64,000 nucleotides of DNA from Neolewinella persica DSM 23188 (GTDB lineage: Bacteria; Bacteroidota; Bacteroidia; Chitinophagales; Saprospiraceae): the NCBI RefSeq assembly GCF_000373105.1, contig NZ_KB890417.1, positions 109,245 to 173,244 of the forward strand, given 5' to 3'. How positions within the stretch are numbered: the stretch's first letter is position 1; each line of letters opens with the position of its first letter. A model generated the notes under the pieces. The model worked only from the letters and a program-made list of their open reading frames with translations. It had not been told where the DNA came from and ran no database searches. Both the position numbers and the translations under genes were made by a program. Shown in pieces: positions 7,292 to 16,052 of this stretch.

Positions 7292-8821
7292 TCACTCCAT
7301 TCTCTTCCGGCGATACACCAGCAACCGGTCCCCAATTTCATCGACCTCTTCGAAGGCTGGCAGGAGACGTTCCGTCAGCGGTGTTTCGGCGTTAGCGTCC
7401 TCGCGGCGGCGAACGAGGTATTGGACCGCCGGGTCGTTGAGGATGCGGTTTGCTTCGGCAACTTCGTCGATCTGGAAAGCGCGGACGTGGTGGTCATAGA
7501 ACAACAAGGAGGAATGGATATAGGGCGTAGGTACTGGCTTGTCCAATAAATGGTAGCTGATCTGGAAGCCGTTGATGATGAAGATGGTTTCATCGGCGCC
7601 CAGCTTATCCTTGAAATAGGCAGCAATCTTCGGCGGCTCATCCCGTTTTTTTGCGTAGGCGAAGTAGTGGGCGGTACCCAACATACTGGCAACCAAAAAG
7701 ATGAGGACAAAGGAATACTTGCGCAGACCGGGTCTCCGCAGCCAGGGGAAAACCGTCGTCCCTGGAGCCCACCACATTGCCGCGAGCAGCGCCACAACGG
7801 GATGCAACTGGACCTGGTAGTGGCCGAAGCGTTTGCCGGTCAGCAGTACGACAACGGTAACGAGCGCGAATTGCAGCAGCAGGTATATTCCCCATTGAAG
7901 CTTTTCACGCTCTAATAAAGAAGGTAATAATTTATTGTTGGGTTCTTCCCTGCTCCTCCAACGCCATGCCTGCACCAGCGCGCCGCCGCCCAAAATCACG
8001 AATGGCGAAAAACGCAACAGGTAGTCGCCCATGTATTTAAGTCGCAGGTACCAGGGCAATTCTATCGGGTAGGCAGCACTAACGTCGAACGTATAGAACA
8101 TCAGCTGATCAAGCATTCCCAACTGCTGGTAATACAAATAGACGAAGAGCAACGGCAGGGCAAATGCGCCCACCAGCATTGCTCCTGAAGTGATGATGCG
8201 GCCCCAGGCTTTCTGACGACCATAATACCAAACCATAAATAGTCCGATGGCTAAGGCTTCTGCCGCCGCAAAGGGCTTGATGATCATCGCCAGCCCCAGC
8301 AAAAAACCGGTAACCGGCCAGTGCCAGGCGGGGTCCGCTGAACGCGAATTGAGGCGTGGTGCCACTGCCAAAGCTACCGAAGCGATGGTAAACACGTTGA
8401 AGAAAATCTCCGTATTTGGTGATACGCCGTAGTAGGTAAAAAGGCTACAGATAAACAGATAAATCAGGCCCGCTGCAATTCCGACACGGGTGCCGCCGGA
8501 AGCAACAAAATTTTTGCCGCCAGTTACTCTTTCTCCCGCCATAAAAAGGCCAAAGCTCCCCAGCCCCACCACACAGGAAGCCGCAATCCGGAGTGCAAGG
8601 ATACTGCCTCCGGTCAATTTGATCAGCGCTGCATATATCCAGAATATGCCAATCGGTTTGGTATCGATCAGGTCCCGGAGGTAAACTTCACCCCGCAGCA
8701 TTTCGTCGGCAATAACAATGTAAGTACTCTCGTCATGATTGATGACGGAGATGAAAAAGGAACCCCAGCGGGCAACGACGGCCAAAGCCATAAATGCAAG
8801 GAGCCATTGGTATTTACGCAT
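7292..8821 (-). CDS. GT-C family membrane glycosyltransferase (ArnT/PMT-like)
   Basis: This 509-aa polytopic protein has around ten hydrophobic segments. The first large loop carries the acidic NHDESTY motif (~28-34), typical of GT-C enzymes that use polyprenyl-phosphate sugars, followed by DTKPIGIFW. The soluble C-terminal region (~420-509) ends with basic residues. The most likely role is transfer of a sugar to a lipid or surface glycan; the substrate is unknown. The start is fixed by a TATCTTTG box only 4 nt before ATG. Confidence 0.8.
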   Translation of the reverse strand: MRKYQWLLAFMALAVVARWGSFFISVINHDESTYIVIADEMLRGEVYLRDLIDTKPIGIFWIYAALIKLTGGSILALRIAASCVVGLGSFGLFMAGERVTGGKNFVASGGTRVGIAAGLIYLFICSLFTYYGVSPNTEIFFNVFTIASVALAVAPRLNSRSADPAWHWPVTGFLLGLAMIIKPFAAAEALAIGLFMVWYYGRQKAWGRIITSGAMLVGAFALPLLFVYLYYQQLGMLDQLMFYTFDVSAAYPIELPWYLRLKYMGDYLLRFSPFVILGGGALVQAWRWRSREEPNNKLLPSLLEREKLQWGIYLLLQFALVTVVVLLTGKRFGHYQVQLHPVVALLAAMWWAPGTTVFPWLRRPGLRKYSFVLIFLVASMLGTAHYFAYAKKRDEPPKIAAYFKDKLGADETIFIINGFQISYHLLDKPVPTPYIHSSLLFYDHHVRAFQIDEVAEANRILNDPAVQYLVRRREDANAETPLTERLLPAFEEVDEIGDRLLVYRRKRME

Positions 8822-8825
8822 TTCG

Positions 8826-8833
8826 CAAAGATA
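8826..8833 (-). promoter_or_regulatory. -7 box 4 nt before ATG of the glycosyltransferase
   Basis: On the minus strand TATCTTTG is followed by CGAA and then ATG at 8821. With a Bacteroidota -7 box, transcription would start at or within a few bases of the ATG, giving a leaderless mRNA. Confidence 0.65.
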
Positions 8834-8933
8834 TAATGGGCGCAGTTACTCGTGCTGGTATAAAAAAAGTGGTCAACACTAATCTGAGATGCTTCGCGCT
8901 TATTCCGGAGATACCGATTTTTTGCCCAAAATG

Positions 8934-11900
8934 CTAAACAGAAGAAGCCTCGATGCGCAAAGTGACTACCGTTCCTGTATGTTCCCGCTCCGGATAGAGG
9001 TCGGTTATATTGATCGATAAATCGATACGTTCGTTCTCCGCCAGCAGGTTTTGCCAATCGGCCAGGATTTGGGTTGCACGAGACACATGATCGTCGGGTG
9101 CTTTGCGCATTGCGGCAATTTTCCGCCCCACTCCGTTGTCTGAAACGGTGCAGATCAAAACATCGTCGTCTTCCGGGTCCAGACAAAAGTCAATTTTCAA
9201 TTTGCCCCCACCACTCAGCGGGCAAAGACCGTGGTTGATGGCATTCTCCACGATTGGCTGAAGGAGCAAAGAAGGTACCTCGTCCATGTCGGGATCAATT
9301 TCCGGATCGATCGTTATTTCGCTGGTGAAGCAGCCGGGGAACCGGAGTTGTTCCAGGTTGATGTAGCGGCTCAACATATCAGCTTCGTCGGCTACGGAGG
9401 TGAACCGGCGACGGGAAGACTCCAGGAAGCTGCGCATCATCAGAGAGAAGTCCGTCAGGTATTTAGCCGCATCAGTAGCCTCTTCCCGCTGGATATATTC
9501 CCGTATAGCGTTCATGGCATTAGAAATAAAGTGCGGGTTGAGCTGCTGGCGGAGCGACCTGAGTTCCAGGCTCTGAAAACGACGGGTGGTCTCCATTGCG
9601 GTCTTCAGCTGGTTCATCCGATAATTATAGATGCCATAGATCAGCAATCCCAGGCAGATTAAACAGGCCGTTAAGAACCAGTAAGTCAGGTACCACGGTT
9701 TTTGAACCAATACTTTTATCTCACGCATTTTAGCGGTTCTGCGCCCTTCACCATCATAGGCCTGGAGGTTGAAGGTGTATTCTCCGGGATTTAGCTGCGT
9801 ATACCGGACGGTGGGAGATTCCGTCCGTACCGTCCAATCGGGGTCGAACCCTTCTAAAAAAGTCCGGTATTCGCGAGTCCCATCAGCAAAAAAATTGGGT
9901 ACCGTAAAGTCAAAGGCGCAGTAGATAACGGATGGGGGTAATACCAAGGGACCTTTCCAACCAGCGGGTAGATGATGAATGGTTTCGTACCCTACGTTCT
10001 TGTCGAGAATACGATAAGCAGTCAGCGCCGGTTGGTAAGGGCTCTGTTCCGGTTTTATGTCGTTTACCTTAAAAGATACGAACCCATTAAGCCCTCCCGC
10101 GTACCAACGCTCGTCTTTTTCATTAAAAAAGACAGAAGCAGTATTGAATTCGTTATCTCCCAAACCATCTTCGGTAGTAAAGACAGTGGTGATCTGCTCG
10201 TGCGGCCCGTGAAGGGCGAGTCCGTTAAAGCTAAAAATCAGCAACTGTTTTTCCTTAGTGACCCGCGTGGCAGCGATATCATTACTAGGAAGATCCAAAA
10301 ATCCCCGGGGGTCGGGAGGTTCCTGTCCTGGTTCAATGACCCCACCAACAGTCGTAAAAACGCCCGTCTCCGGGTTAAAGTCTTGAACACCCCGTTGTAA
10401 AGTGGACAGCATCAGGTCGCCGGAAGGGGTAATTACGACATCGGTGATGGCGGTATTTTTTCCACCTTCCAGGTAGTAGCTACTAAGTTGTTCGGTGGCA
10501 AAGTCAAAACGATAGAAAGCAGCATCGGTCCCAAACCAGAGGCAGTTCCGGCTAGTATCACGGGCCGCACCTTTGGTGTATCCCAGAACATCATACTCAG
10601 GCCCCATTGTTTTGATCAGAGAGAAGGAATCCCTGGAGGGGTAGAAATAATACAACTGGCCCTTGAGGTGATTTATCTTATGTTCCGTAATCAGCAATAA
10701 TTCCTCTGAAGATCGCCCATTGGTGATCCAGCGTACCACCTGGTTTTTTTCTGGGACATCCCATCGCCTCCAACTGTTGTCGGCGGGGCGGTACCGGTAA
10801 ATGGTTCCCTGGTAGGTTTCTCCGTCCACGTCACAGCTGAAGCCAAAAATATCTCCCTGATAATTAAGCAGGTTGTTACCACAGCCATAATGATCGGCAA
10901 TAGAGCCATCCGGTTCAATCATTGCAATGGAGTCGAGTGATCCGGTAACTGCGTCGACCCGAAACCAATAGGGCATTCGCGAGTCTTTGTTCGCGTAAAC
11001 ATTCCCTTCATCATCTGCGGTGAAGCCGCGCATGAGATGGCCGAATTTTCCCGGTGGCAGGATGCGGTAGAGATAGCGTCGAAATGGATTCTCCGTTACC
11101 GGTGGCAGGCGGATATGAAATAGTCCTCCCGAGGTATTTAGCCTTAGTTCCCGGGAAAAATCCTCCCCCGAAATCGAGATGATCCGGTCATCGATACGTT
11201 TCAGCCAACTTGCTGACCGACGACCCTCCGGGGTGATCATTTCAAGGCTGCTGATCCTTTTATATAAGGGGTTACGGTACCCGATGAGAAGATTTCCCTC
11301 CACATCCTCCATGAAAAAATTGGCCGTTTCTCCCGAAGCCAAACCAGGTACCGGGGAGAACGCAGCTTCGGCAACGGAAGCATAGAACAATCCATCAGGG
11401 GAACTGAACCAGATACCGCCACTTCTATCCCGATAGATCTTAATAGGAGAAAGTGTAGTAGGCAGTGGAATTTGACGCTGCCCTTTTTGTCTGCCTTCAA
11501 TAAGTTCATGGCTTGCCTTACGGTACAGCAGGTAAGATTCCGGCCCGGCGTAAATCAACTTATCTCCCTGCATCAATTCTTGCATTAAGCTAAAGACTGA
11601 TACTGGTTCGGCACCTGGCCGGTATTTGAAGATGGTACTGCCCCGTCCATAATACAGGGCTTTGCCGATCTGATGGCTGGCGCCACCGAAGAAACCTCCC
11701 TTTTTCTCCCCCAACCGGTCGCCAAAAGCTTCCAACGTGCCGGGGTCAAACACCTCAACGGAGTCAGGATAATTAGGAGGTATGGAATACAGGTACCCTT
11801 CTTCTCCCATCCGAAGCGTTCCATTGAACAACTGGGGGATTTTTAGAAAAGAAGTGATCCGGTTACCATCGGCTCTACAGATTCCTCCATCAGTCCCGAT

Positions 11901-12086
11901 CCATAACAGTTGGTCTTTATCAAGAACTGAACTATTTACGGTGCGATTCGGCAAACCGTCCTTAACCGTATAATGGTTCACCAGGGTGTCTCCCACGCCC
12001 AGCCCTACCGGTCTCGCAGACATTTGTACACTTAGCAGCCAAAGCGTACACAACAAAAAATGAGAGAACAAAAAACTTTTAGACAT
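8934..12086 (-). CDS. Two-component propeller sensor histidine kinase (Reg_prop / Y_Y_Y / LytS-type)
   Basis: This 1050-aa inner-membrane sensor has a signal peptide (~1-24), a long periplasmic propeller region (~35-700, with repeats such as LLWIGTDGGICR and CLWFGTDAAFYR), a Y_Y_Y domain (~710-785, ending NLQAYDGEGR) and one TM (~795-818). The cytoplasmic LytS-type kinase starts LNPHFISNAMNAIREYI, whose His is the predicted phosphorylation site, and ends with an ATPase N box PIVENAINHG and SDNGVG. It diverges from the LytTR regulator at 12182 with a 95-bp gap. This is the one-protein periplasmic sensor plus separate-regulator arrangement common in Bacteroidota. The ligand is unknown. Confidence 0.9.
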   Translation of the reverse strand: MSKSFLFSHFLLCTLWLLSVQMSARPVGLGVGDTLVNHYTVKDGLPNRTVNSSVLDKDQLLWIGTDGGICRADGNRITSFLKIPQLFNGTLRMGEEGYLYSIPPNYPDSVEVFDPGTLEAFGDRLGEKKGGFFGGASHQIGKALYYGRGSTIFKYRPGAEPVSVFSLMQELMQGDKLIYAGPESYLLYRKASHELIEGRQKGQRQIPLPTTLSPIKIYRDRSGGIWFSSPDGLFYASVAEAAFSPVPGLASGETANFFMEDVEGNLLIGYRNPLYKRISSLEMITPEGRRSASWLKRIDDRIISISGEDFSRELRLNTSGGLFHIRLPPVTENPFRRYLYRILPPGKFGHLMRGFTADDEGNVYANKDSRMPYWFRVDAVTGSLDSIAMIEPDGSIADHYGCGNNLLNYQGDIFGFSCDVDGETYQGTIYRYRPADNSWRRWDVPEKNQVVRWITNGRSSEELLLITEHKINHLKGQLYYFYPSRDSFSLIKTMGPEYDVLGYTKGAARDTSRNCLWFGTDAAFYRFDFATEQLSSYYLEGGKNTAITDVVITPSGDLMLSTLQRGVQDFNPETGVFTTVGGVIEPGQEPPDPRGFLDLPSNDIAATRVTKEKQLLIFSFNGLALHGPHEQITTVFTTEDGLGDNEFNTASVFFNEKDERWYAGGLNGFVSFKVNDIKPEQSPYQPALTAYRILDKNVGYETIHHLPAGWKGPLVLPPSVIYCAFDFTVPNFFADGTREYRTFLEGFDPDWTVRTESPTVRYTQLNPGEYTFNLQAYDGEGRRTAKMREIKVLVQKPWYLTYWFLTACLICLGLLIYGIYNYRMNQLKTAMETTRRFQSLELRSLRQQLNPHFISNAMNAIREYIQREEATDAAKYLTDFSLMMRSFLESSRRRFTSVADEADMLSRYINLEQLRFPGCFTSEITIDPEIDPDMDEVPSLLLQPIVENAINHGLCPLSGGGKLKIDFCLDPEDDDVLICTVSDNGVGRKIAAMRKAPDDHVSRATQILADWQNLLAENERIDLSINITDLYPEREHTGTVVTLRIEASSV

Positions 12087-12181
12087 AGCAAAGAAAATAC
12101 CCTGATGTTGAAGCCCCTAAAAGGGGGCCTACACGAATATAGCTAGTTTCTGCCTACATTTACCTTTAAACACACCCATTT

Positions 12182-12925
12182 TTGGTTACAATTCTAATTG
12201 ATGACGAGCCGGCAGCTATTATTGAGCTACACGGTATGCTACGTAAAAAACATCCGAACCTTTTGGTTGCCGGATCGGCAGACAATATTCGCGATGGGCT
12301 CCAAAAAATCGAAACCGTAAAGCCTGACTTGATATTTCTCGATATTGAGATGCCCGGCGGAAGCGGTTTCGACCTCATAAGGCAGTTAAAAAAAGGGAAT
12401 CGGCCGGAGATAATCTTCGTCACCAGTCAGAGCAATTACGCCATTCAGGCCTTTAGTTGTGCAGCTCTTGGCTATGTTTTGAAACCCGTTGAGTGGAAAC
12501 CGCTTGCGGAAGCCATTGGGGTAGCAGAAGAGCGCATCCGGCAAAAGAACAATGAACAACGCCTGGAAACCCTACTGGAGAACCTAAAGACATCGGACAG
12601 CTCCAAAAAGAAGATCGGTATCCCGCACGACCGGGGCGTCGAGTTTGTACCGGCGGGCAGTATTGTTTACTGTGAAGGGGAAGAACGGTATACGAGAATT
12701 CACCTGAAGGAAGATGGTACCCGTCTTTCATCTTATGCCATCGGTCAATACCGAAAGATGTTGGCAGATCATGACTTTTACCCCATTCACCGCTCAATCC
12801 TCGTGAATCGTAACTTTGTCAAAAGGATGAACCGCGCGGGGGAACTTGAGCTTACCACCAAAAAAAGGCTTACCGTGAGCCGCCGTCGCCGGGCAGAAGT
12901 AGAAGCCTGGCTGAAAGCCGACTGA
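12182..12925 (+). CDS. LytTR-family response regulator
   Basis: This 247-aa DNA-binding regulator has a receiver domain (1-120) with acidic pair DDE (7-9), phosphoacceptor Asp54 in FLDIEMP, and Lys in VLKPVEWKP. A LytTR domain follows (~145-245: SIVYCEGEERYTRIHL, HRSILVNRNFVKRM). There is no ATG before the conserved ILIDDEP, so a TTG at 12182 is the best start. A TACCTTTA box lies about 13 nt upstream. It is the obvious partner of the divergent kinase. Confidence 0.88.
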   Translation: MVTILIDDEPAAIIELHGMLRKKHPNLLVAGSADNIRDGLQKIETVKPDLIFLDIEMPGGSGFDLIRQLKKGNRPEIIFVTSQSNYAIQAFSCAALGYVLKPVEWKPLAEAIGVAEERIRQKNNEQRLETLLENLKTSDSSKKKIGIPHDRGVEFVPAGSIVYCEGEERYTRIHLKEDGTRLSSYAIGQYRKMLADHDFYPIHRSILVNRNFVKRMNRAGELELTTKKRLTVSRRRRAEVEAWLKAD

Positions 12926-13049
12926 TAAGTCTTTCTCGTTGACTTAAAACACAATTAGCCCCGATTGGACTTGTTTTAGGCACTTGGCTCATCAAATTGG
13001 CATTAATACAACCACTAGTGGAATCAAAACAACCGTTCGTACGATGCCC

Positions 13050-13081
13050 TTTGTCCCTGAAGGGGCAAGCGCTTACATTTG
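13050..13081 (+). promoter_or_regulatory. Full -33/-7 promoter of a candidate small RNA
   Basis: TTTG at 13050-13053, a 20-nt spacer, then TACATTTG at 13074-13081. This is an exact match to the Bacteroidota housekeeping promoter pattern (TTTG, about 19-21 nt, TAnnTTTG). No ORF starts downstream before the terminator at 13220-13251. Confidence 0.75.
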
Positions 13082-13086
13082 GAACA

Positions 13087-13251
13087 AGTTAGATTGGTTA
13101 TCCATTATGATTTAGCACTTTTTACCTGATAATCTATTAAGCGAATTCTATTTTCATGAGAGACACTAATGAACAACATTTTTTCTAGATTAACACCATG
13201 AAATAACCAATCGAGCCCTGCCCGCTTTCTTTACCGAGAGCGGGCTTTTTT
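13087..13251 (+). ncRNA. Candidate structured small RNA (~165 nt)
   Basis: A complete promoter and an intrinsic terminator bracket ~165 nt with no usable ORF. The sequence folds as one long interrupted hairpin. An outer 10-bp stem pairs GATTGGTTAT (13092-13101) with ATAACCAATC (13203-13212). A 7-bp stem pairs TAATCTA (13130-13136) with TAGATTA (13186-13192). An inner stem pairs TTCAT (13153-13157) with ATGAA (13169-13173). A long rod with internal bubbles ahead of a terminator resembles 6S RNA in size and shape, but identity is not shown by sequence. It could also be an unrelated regulatory RNA. It lies between the LytTR gene and proB. Confidence 0.6.
13220..13251 (+). terminator. Intrinsic terminator
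   Basis: GCCCGCTTTC pairs with GAGAGCGGGC (10 bp, one G-T pair, 6-nt loop) and is followed by TTTTTT at 13246-13251. This is a textbook rho-independent terminator on the + strand. Confidence 0.85.
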
Positions 13252-13261
13252 GTTTACTGCG

Positions 13262-13440
13262 TTCAGGTTGCAGGTTGCAAGTTGCAGGTTGCAGGTTGCA
13301 GCTACCGCACTAGGCAGCTCGCTTTGCTCGTCATCGGTAATTAACTTATACCTGTAACCGGAGTGCAGCGAACCTGCAACCTGCAACTCCTGCAACTTGC
13401 AACTCTTGCAAGTTGCAAGTTGCAACCTGAGCGAAGCGCG
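13262..13440 (+). repeat. Composite TTGCAGG repeat, rearranged copy (W)
   Basis: It begins with GCAGGTT heptamers (13264-13301), then CAGCTACCGCAC, the inverted form of the GTGCGGTAGCTG tail seen in copies at 24.8 kb and 58.6 kb. It ends with an array of CTGCAAC/TTGCAAG words (13370-13428) and GAGCGAAGCGCG. The element stops 3 nt before the proB -7 box. Confidence 0.7.
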
Positions 13441-13443
13441 TTG

Positions 13444-13451
13444 TACTTTTG
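13444..13451 (+). promoter_or_regulatory. -7 box 4 nt before proB ATG
   Basis: TACTTTTG fits TAnnTTTG exactly and is followed by CGCC and then ATG at 13456. The expected transcript is leaderless. This also fixes the proB start, because upstream in-frame codons lie in the tandem repeat. Confidence 0.7.
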
Positions 13452-13455
13452 CGCC

Positions 13456-14241
13456 ATGTACAAAAGCCTCGTAATCAAAGTCGGCACCAATGTGCTTACC
13501 CGGCCTGATGGCCGGCTCGACGTTACCAACATCAGCCATCTTGTTGACCAAATTGCCGGACTGAAGCGAGCGGGCATTAGCCTCGTACTGGTATCCTCCG
13601 GCGCAGTAGGTGCCGGACGGGAGGTGCTGGGCGCCCAAGAGGACTTCGGAGAAGTGGCCCGCCGGCAGGTACTTAGTGCTGTAGGGCAAGTTCGCCTCAT
13701 GGAGCTGTATCGGCAGCTGTTTGCCGGGCATGGCCTCTATTGTGCCCAGGTACTAGCGACCAAGGGGGATTTCCGGGATGACCTCCATGCAGATAATATG
13801 CTCAACTGTTTTCGTGCCTTATTGCTTGACGATGTGGTTCCGGTCGTAAATGAAAACGACGTGGTGGCCGTCTCCGAGTTGATGTTTACAGACAATGACG
13901 AGCTGGCTGGCCTCGTAGCGAGGATGCTGAAAGTCGACGCGTTAGTAATTCTTTCCAGCGTTGATGGGCTGTATGACGGGCCACCGGAGGCAGCTGATAG
14001 CCGGCTGATTCAAGAAGTCGATGCCGGTGATAGTTCCGTCCTCAGATTTGTGCAGGAGAAAAAAACGTCCTTCGGGCGTGGAGGAATGGCCTCGAAACTA
14101 GAGGTAGCTATTCAGACGGCCAATGCAGACATCCCGGTACTGCTTGGCAATGGGCGCCGTCAGGAGGTCCTGCTCAACCTCAGCCGGGGGACCTGGCCGG
14201 GTACTGTGGTTCGAAAAGTGAATGAAGCAAGGAGTGAGTGA
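13456..14241 (+). CDS. proB: Glutamate 5-kinase
   Basis: This 261-aa enzyme phosphorylates glutamate in the first step of proline synthesis. It shows the amino-acid kinase signature: VIKVGTNVLT near the N-terminus, LVSSGAVGAGREVLG (~44-58), VVPVVNENDVVA (~130-141), DNDELAGLVARM and GRGGMASKLEVA near the C-terminus. It ends after the kinase domain and lacks the PUA domain of longer ProB proteins, a known short form. proA is not next to it in this window. Confidence 0.92.
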   Translation: MYKSLVIKVGTNVLTRPDGRLDVTNISHLVDQIAGLKRAGISLVLVSSGAVGAGREVLGAQEDFGEVARRQVLSAVGQVRLMELYRQLFAGHGLYCAQVLATKGDFRDDLHADNMLNCFRALLLDDVVPVVNENDVVAVSELMFTDNDELAGLVARMLKVDALVILSSVDGLYDGPPEAADSRLIQEVDAGDSSVLRFVQEKKTSFGRGGMASKLEVAIQTANADIPVLLGNGRRQEVLLNLSRGTWPGTVVRKVNEARSE

Positions 14242-14261
14242 ATGAATGAATAAGATAACAG

Positions 14262-14378
14262 CTACCGCAAATGGATGCTCGCTTCCGCTCGTGCTGCGCC
14301 CTTCACGCTAAAGGTGAGCAAGCACAGCGTAGTGAACGGCACTGGCGGCAGCCCATGCAACCATTCCTCATTCACTCC
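14262..14378. repeat. AGGTGAGCAAGC repeat with inverted partial copy
   Basis: A direct copy at ~14309-14360 (AAAGGTGAGCAAGCACAGCG, GAACGGCACTGGCGGCAGCCC) is preceded at 14262-14300 by inverted words (CAGCTACCGC, GCTCGCTTCCGCTCG). It lies between proB and the beta-helix lipoprotein gene. A variant of the 18-bp GC-rich word follows at 14438-14457. Confidence 0.6.
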
Positions 14379-14499
14379 GCGCATTAAAATACTGCCACAT
14401 ACCACGAAAATCATGTTTCCGCCGTTAAGGAGTAAGTGGCGCGCACGCAGGTGCAAAAAATGAGTGAAGGAGCAAGGAACGCTACCCGCCCAAACCTCG

Positions 14500-14507
14500 T
14501 ACCTTTG
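14500..14507 (+). promoter_or_regulatory. -7 box of the beta-helix lipoprotein gene
   Basis: TACCTTTG matches TAnnTTTG. ATG follows 25 nt later at 14533, which supports that start over in-frame Met codons upstream of the promoter. Confidence 0.6.
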
Positions 14508-14532
14508 CCCGCCCCTAAGAGCATACGACCAG

Positions 14533-16035
14533 ATGAAACTCTCCCTTCAATTTTCCGGCTTTTTCGCCGTCCTCCTGATTTTACTCTTCGCGTCTTGTGA
14601 AGTAGACACTCAATTCGTCACCGGCGATGCCGTGCAAATACGTTTCAGCCAGGACACCGTGGCCTTCGACACCGTATTTACCGCCAGAGGGTCTGCCACG
14701 CGCCAATTCAAAGTCTACAACGACCAGGATCAGCCAGTCAAGATTGACCGGATCACCGTAGACGGAGAAACCGGTGTAAACTTTATTTTCAACGTTGACG
14801 GCACCCGCGGCCCCGAAGCTAACGACGTCGTGATCTGGGGGAATGACAGCATTTTCGTCTTCGTCGAAGTGGAAGTAGACCCAACCGAGCCGGAAGAAAC
14901 CAGCCCCTTCATCGCCGAAGATCGTTTGGTGTTTGAAATGGGCAACGTCCGGGAAGATGTCGTTTTGCTGGCCTTCGGCCAGAATGCCAACTACATCAAC
15001 GGCTTCAATCGGGGTGTTCCTTTCCGCATCACCTGTGCCAACGGTATTGCCACCTTACCCGTTGATTTACCAACCGTCATTTACGGGTCCATGTTTATCG
15101 ACAGCTGTATTGTGCAGGCCCTGCCCGGCACGAGGATATACTTCCACGGTGGCGTTCAGCGTAACGACGTGCAATTCGGTGGCTTTTTCAACGACGGCTT
15201 CATCTTCACCCAACCCAATGGCAGTCTCCAGCTCCTCGGTACGCTGGAAGATCCGGTCATCGTTCGAACCGATCGGCTCGAGTCAGCATTTGCCGAATCC
15301 ACCTCCAAATACCGTGGCCTGATCCTCGGCCCGGGAAGTACAGACAATCGTTTGGAGCACACCCAACTGCTGAATGCCATCGTCGGTATTACCATCGATA
15401 GCGCAGCTGAGGTTACCGTAGAGAATTCCATCATCGCCTATTCTGGCGGTCCGGCCATCTCCGCCTACCAGTCGGACGTAACGGTAAGCAACTCCGTTTT
15501 CCACTCCAATTCAGGCAACGCCATACAGTTCGTTAAGGGCGGTAACCTTATGATGGACCATACAACAATCGCCAACTACGGTGTCGACGCCAGCGGCCTG
15601 GTCCTCACCAATTTCAGCTGCGATGATTCCGGCCAAATCTGTATCGCTGCACCGATGGTCGCTGACATCCGCAACTCCATCATCAGTGGTTCACGGGGAA
15701 GTGAACTTGGGCTTCTCGACATTTTCGCAGGGATGGAACCCGCTCAGTTCCGGGTCAGGATCGACAATTCTATCGTCCGCACCGACCAGGGCTTTCTCGA
15801 CAGTCAGGACGGCCTTTTCGCCGATTTCTACGAGTCCATCTGCAACGGGTGCATAAACCTCACCTTCAATGATCCGCTGTTCCAATCCATTGAACAGGAC
15901 AATTACCAACTGGATTCGCTGAGTCTTGCCCGTGACCTGGGAGAATTCCTGCCAGCATTCCCCATCGACCTGTTGGGCGTTGACCGGGATACGGACAGCC
16001 CGGATGCGGGGGCTTATGAGCGGGTGGATAGGTAG
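14533..16035 (+). CDS. Lipoprotein with right-handed beta-helix repeats
   Basis: This 500-aa protein has a lipoprotein signal ending LLFASC (Cys ~23). An Ig-like N-terminal region (~30-150: VQIRFSQDTVAFDTVFTARG, DRLVFEMGN) is followed by a parallel beta-helix (~190-480) with short repeats such as VTVENSIIAYSGGPAI and VTVSNSVFHSNSGNAI. The extreme C-terminus, DTDSPDAGAYE, is the usual ending for this family. It is probably surface exposed. No catalytic residues are recognised. Confidence 0.8.
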   Translation: MKLSLQFSGFFAVLLILLFASCEVDTQFVTGDAVQIRFSQDTVAFDTVFTARGSATRQFKVYNDQDQPVKIDRITVDGETGVNFIFNVDGTRGPEANDVVIWGNDSIFVFVEVEVDPTEPEETSPFIAEDRLVFEMGNVREDVVLLAFGQNANYINGFNRGVPFRITCANGIATLPVDLPTVIYGSMFIDSCIVQALPGTRIYFHGGVQRNDVQFGGFFNDGFIFTQPNGSLQLLGTLEDPVIVRTDRLESAFAESTSKYRGLILGPGSTDNRLEHTQLLNAIVGITIDSAAEVTVENSIIAYSGGPAISAYQSDVTVSNSVFHSNSGNAIQFVKGGNLMMDHTTIANYGVDASGLVLTNFSCDDSGQICIAAPMVADIRNSIISGSRGSELGLLDIFAGMEPAQFRVRIDNSIVRTDQGFLDSQDGLFADFYESICNGCINLTFNDPLFQSIEQDNYQLDSLSLARDLGEFLPAFPIDLLGVDRDTDSPDAGAYERVDR

Positions 16036-16052
16036 TTCGCTTCGCGAACTTT

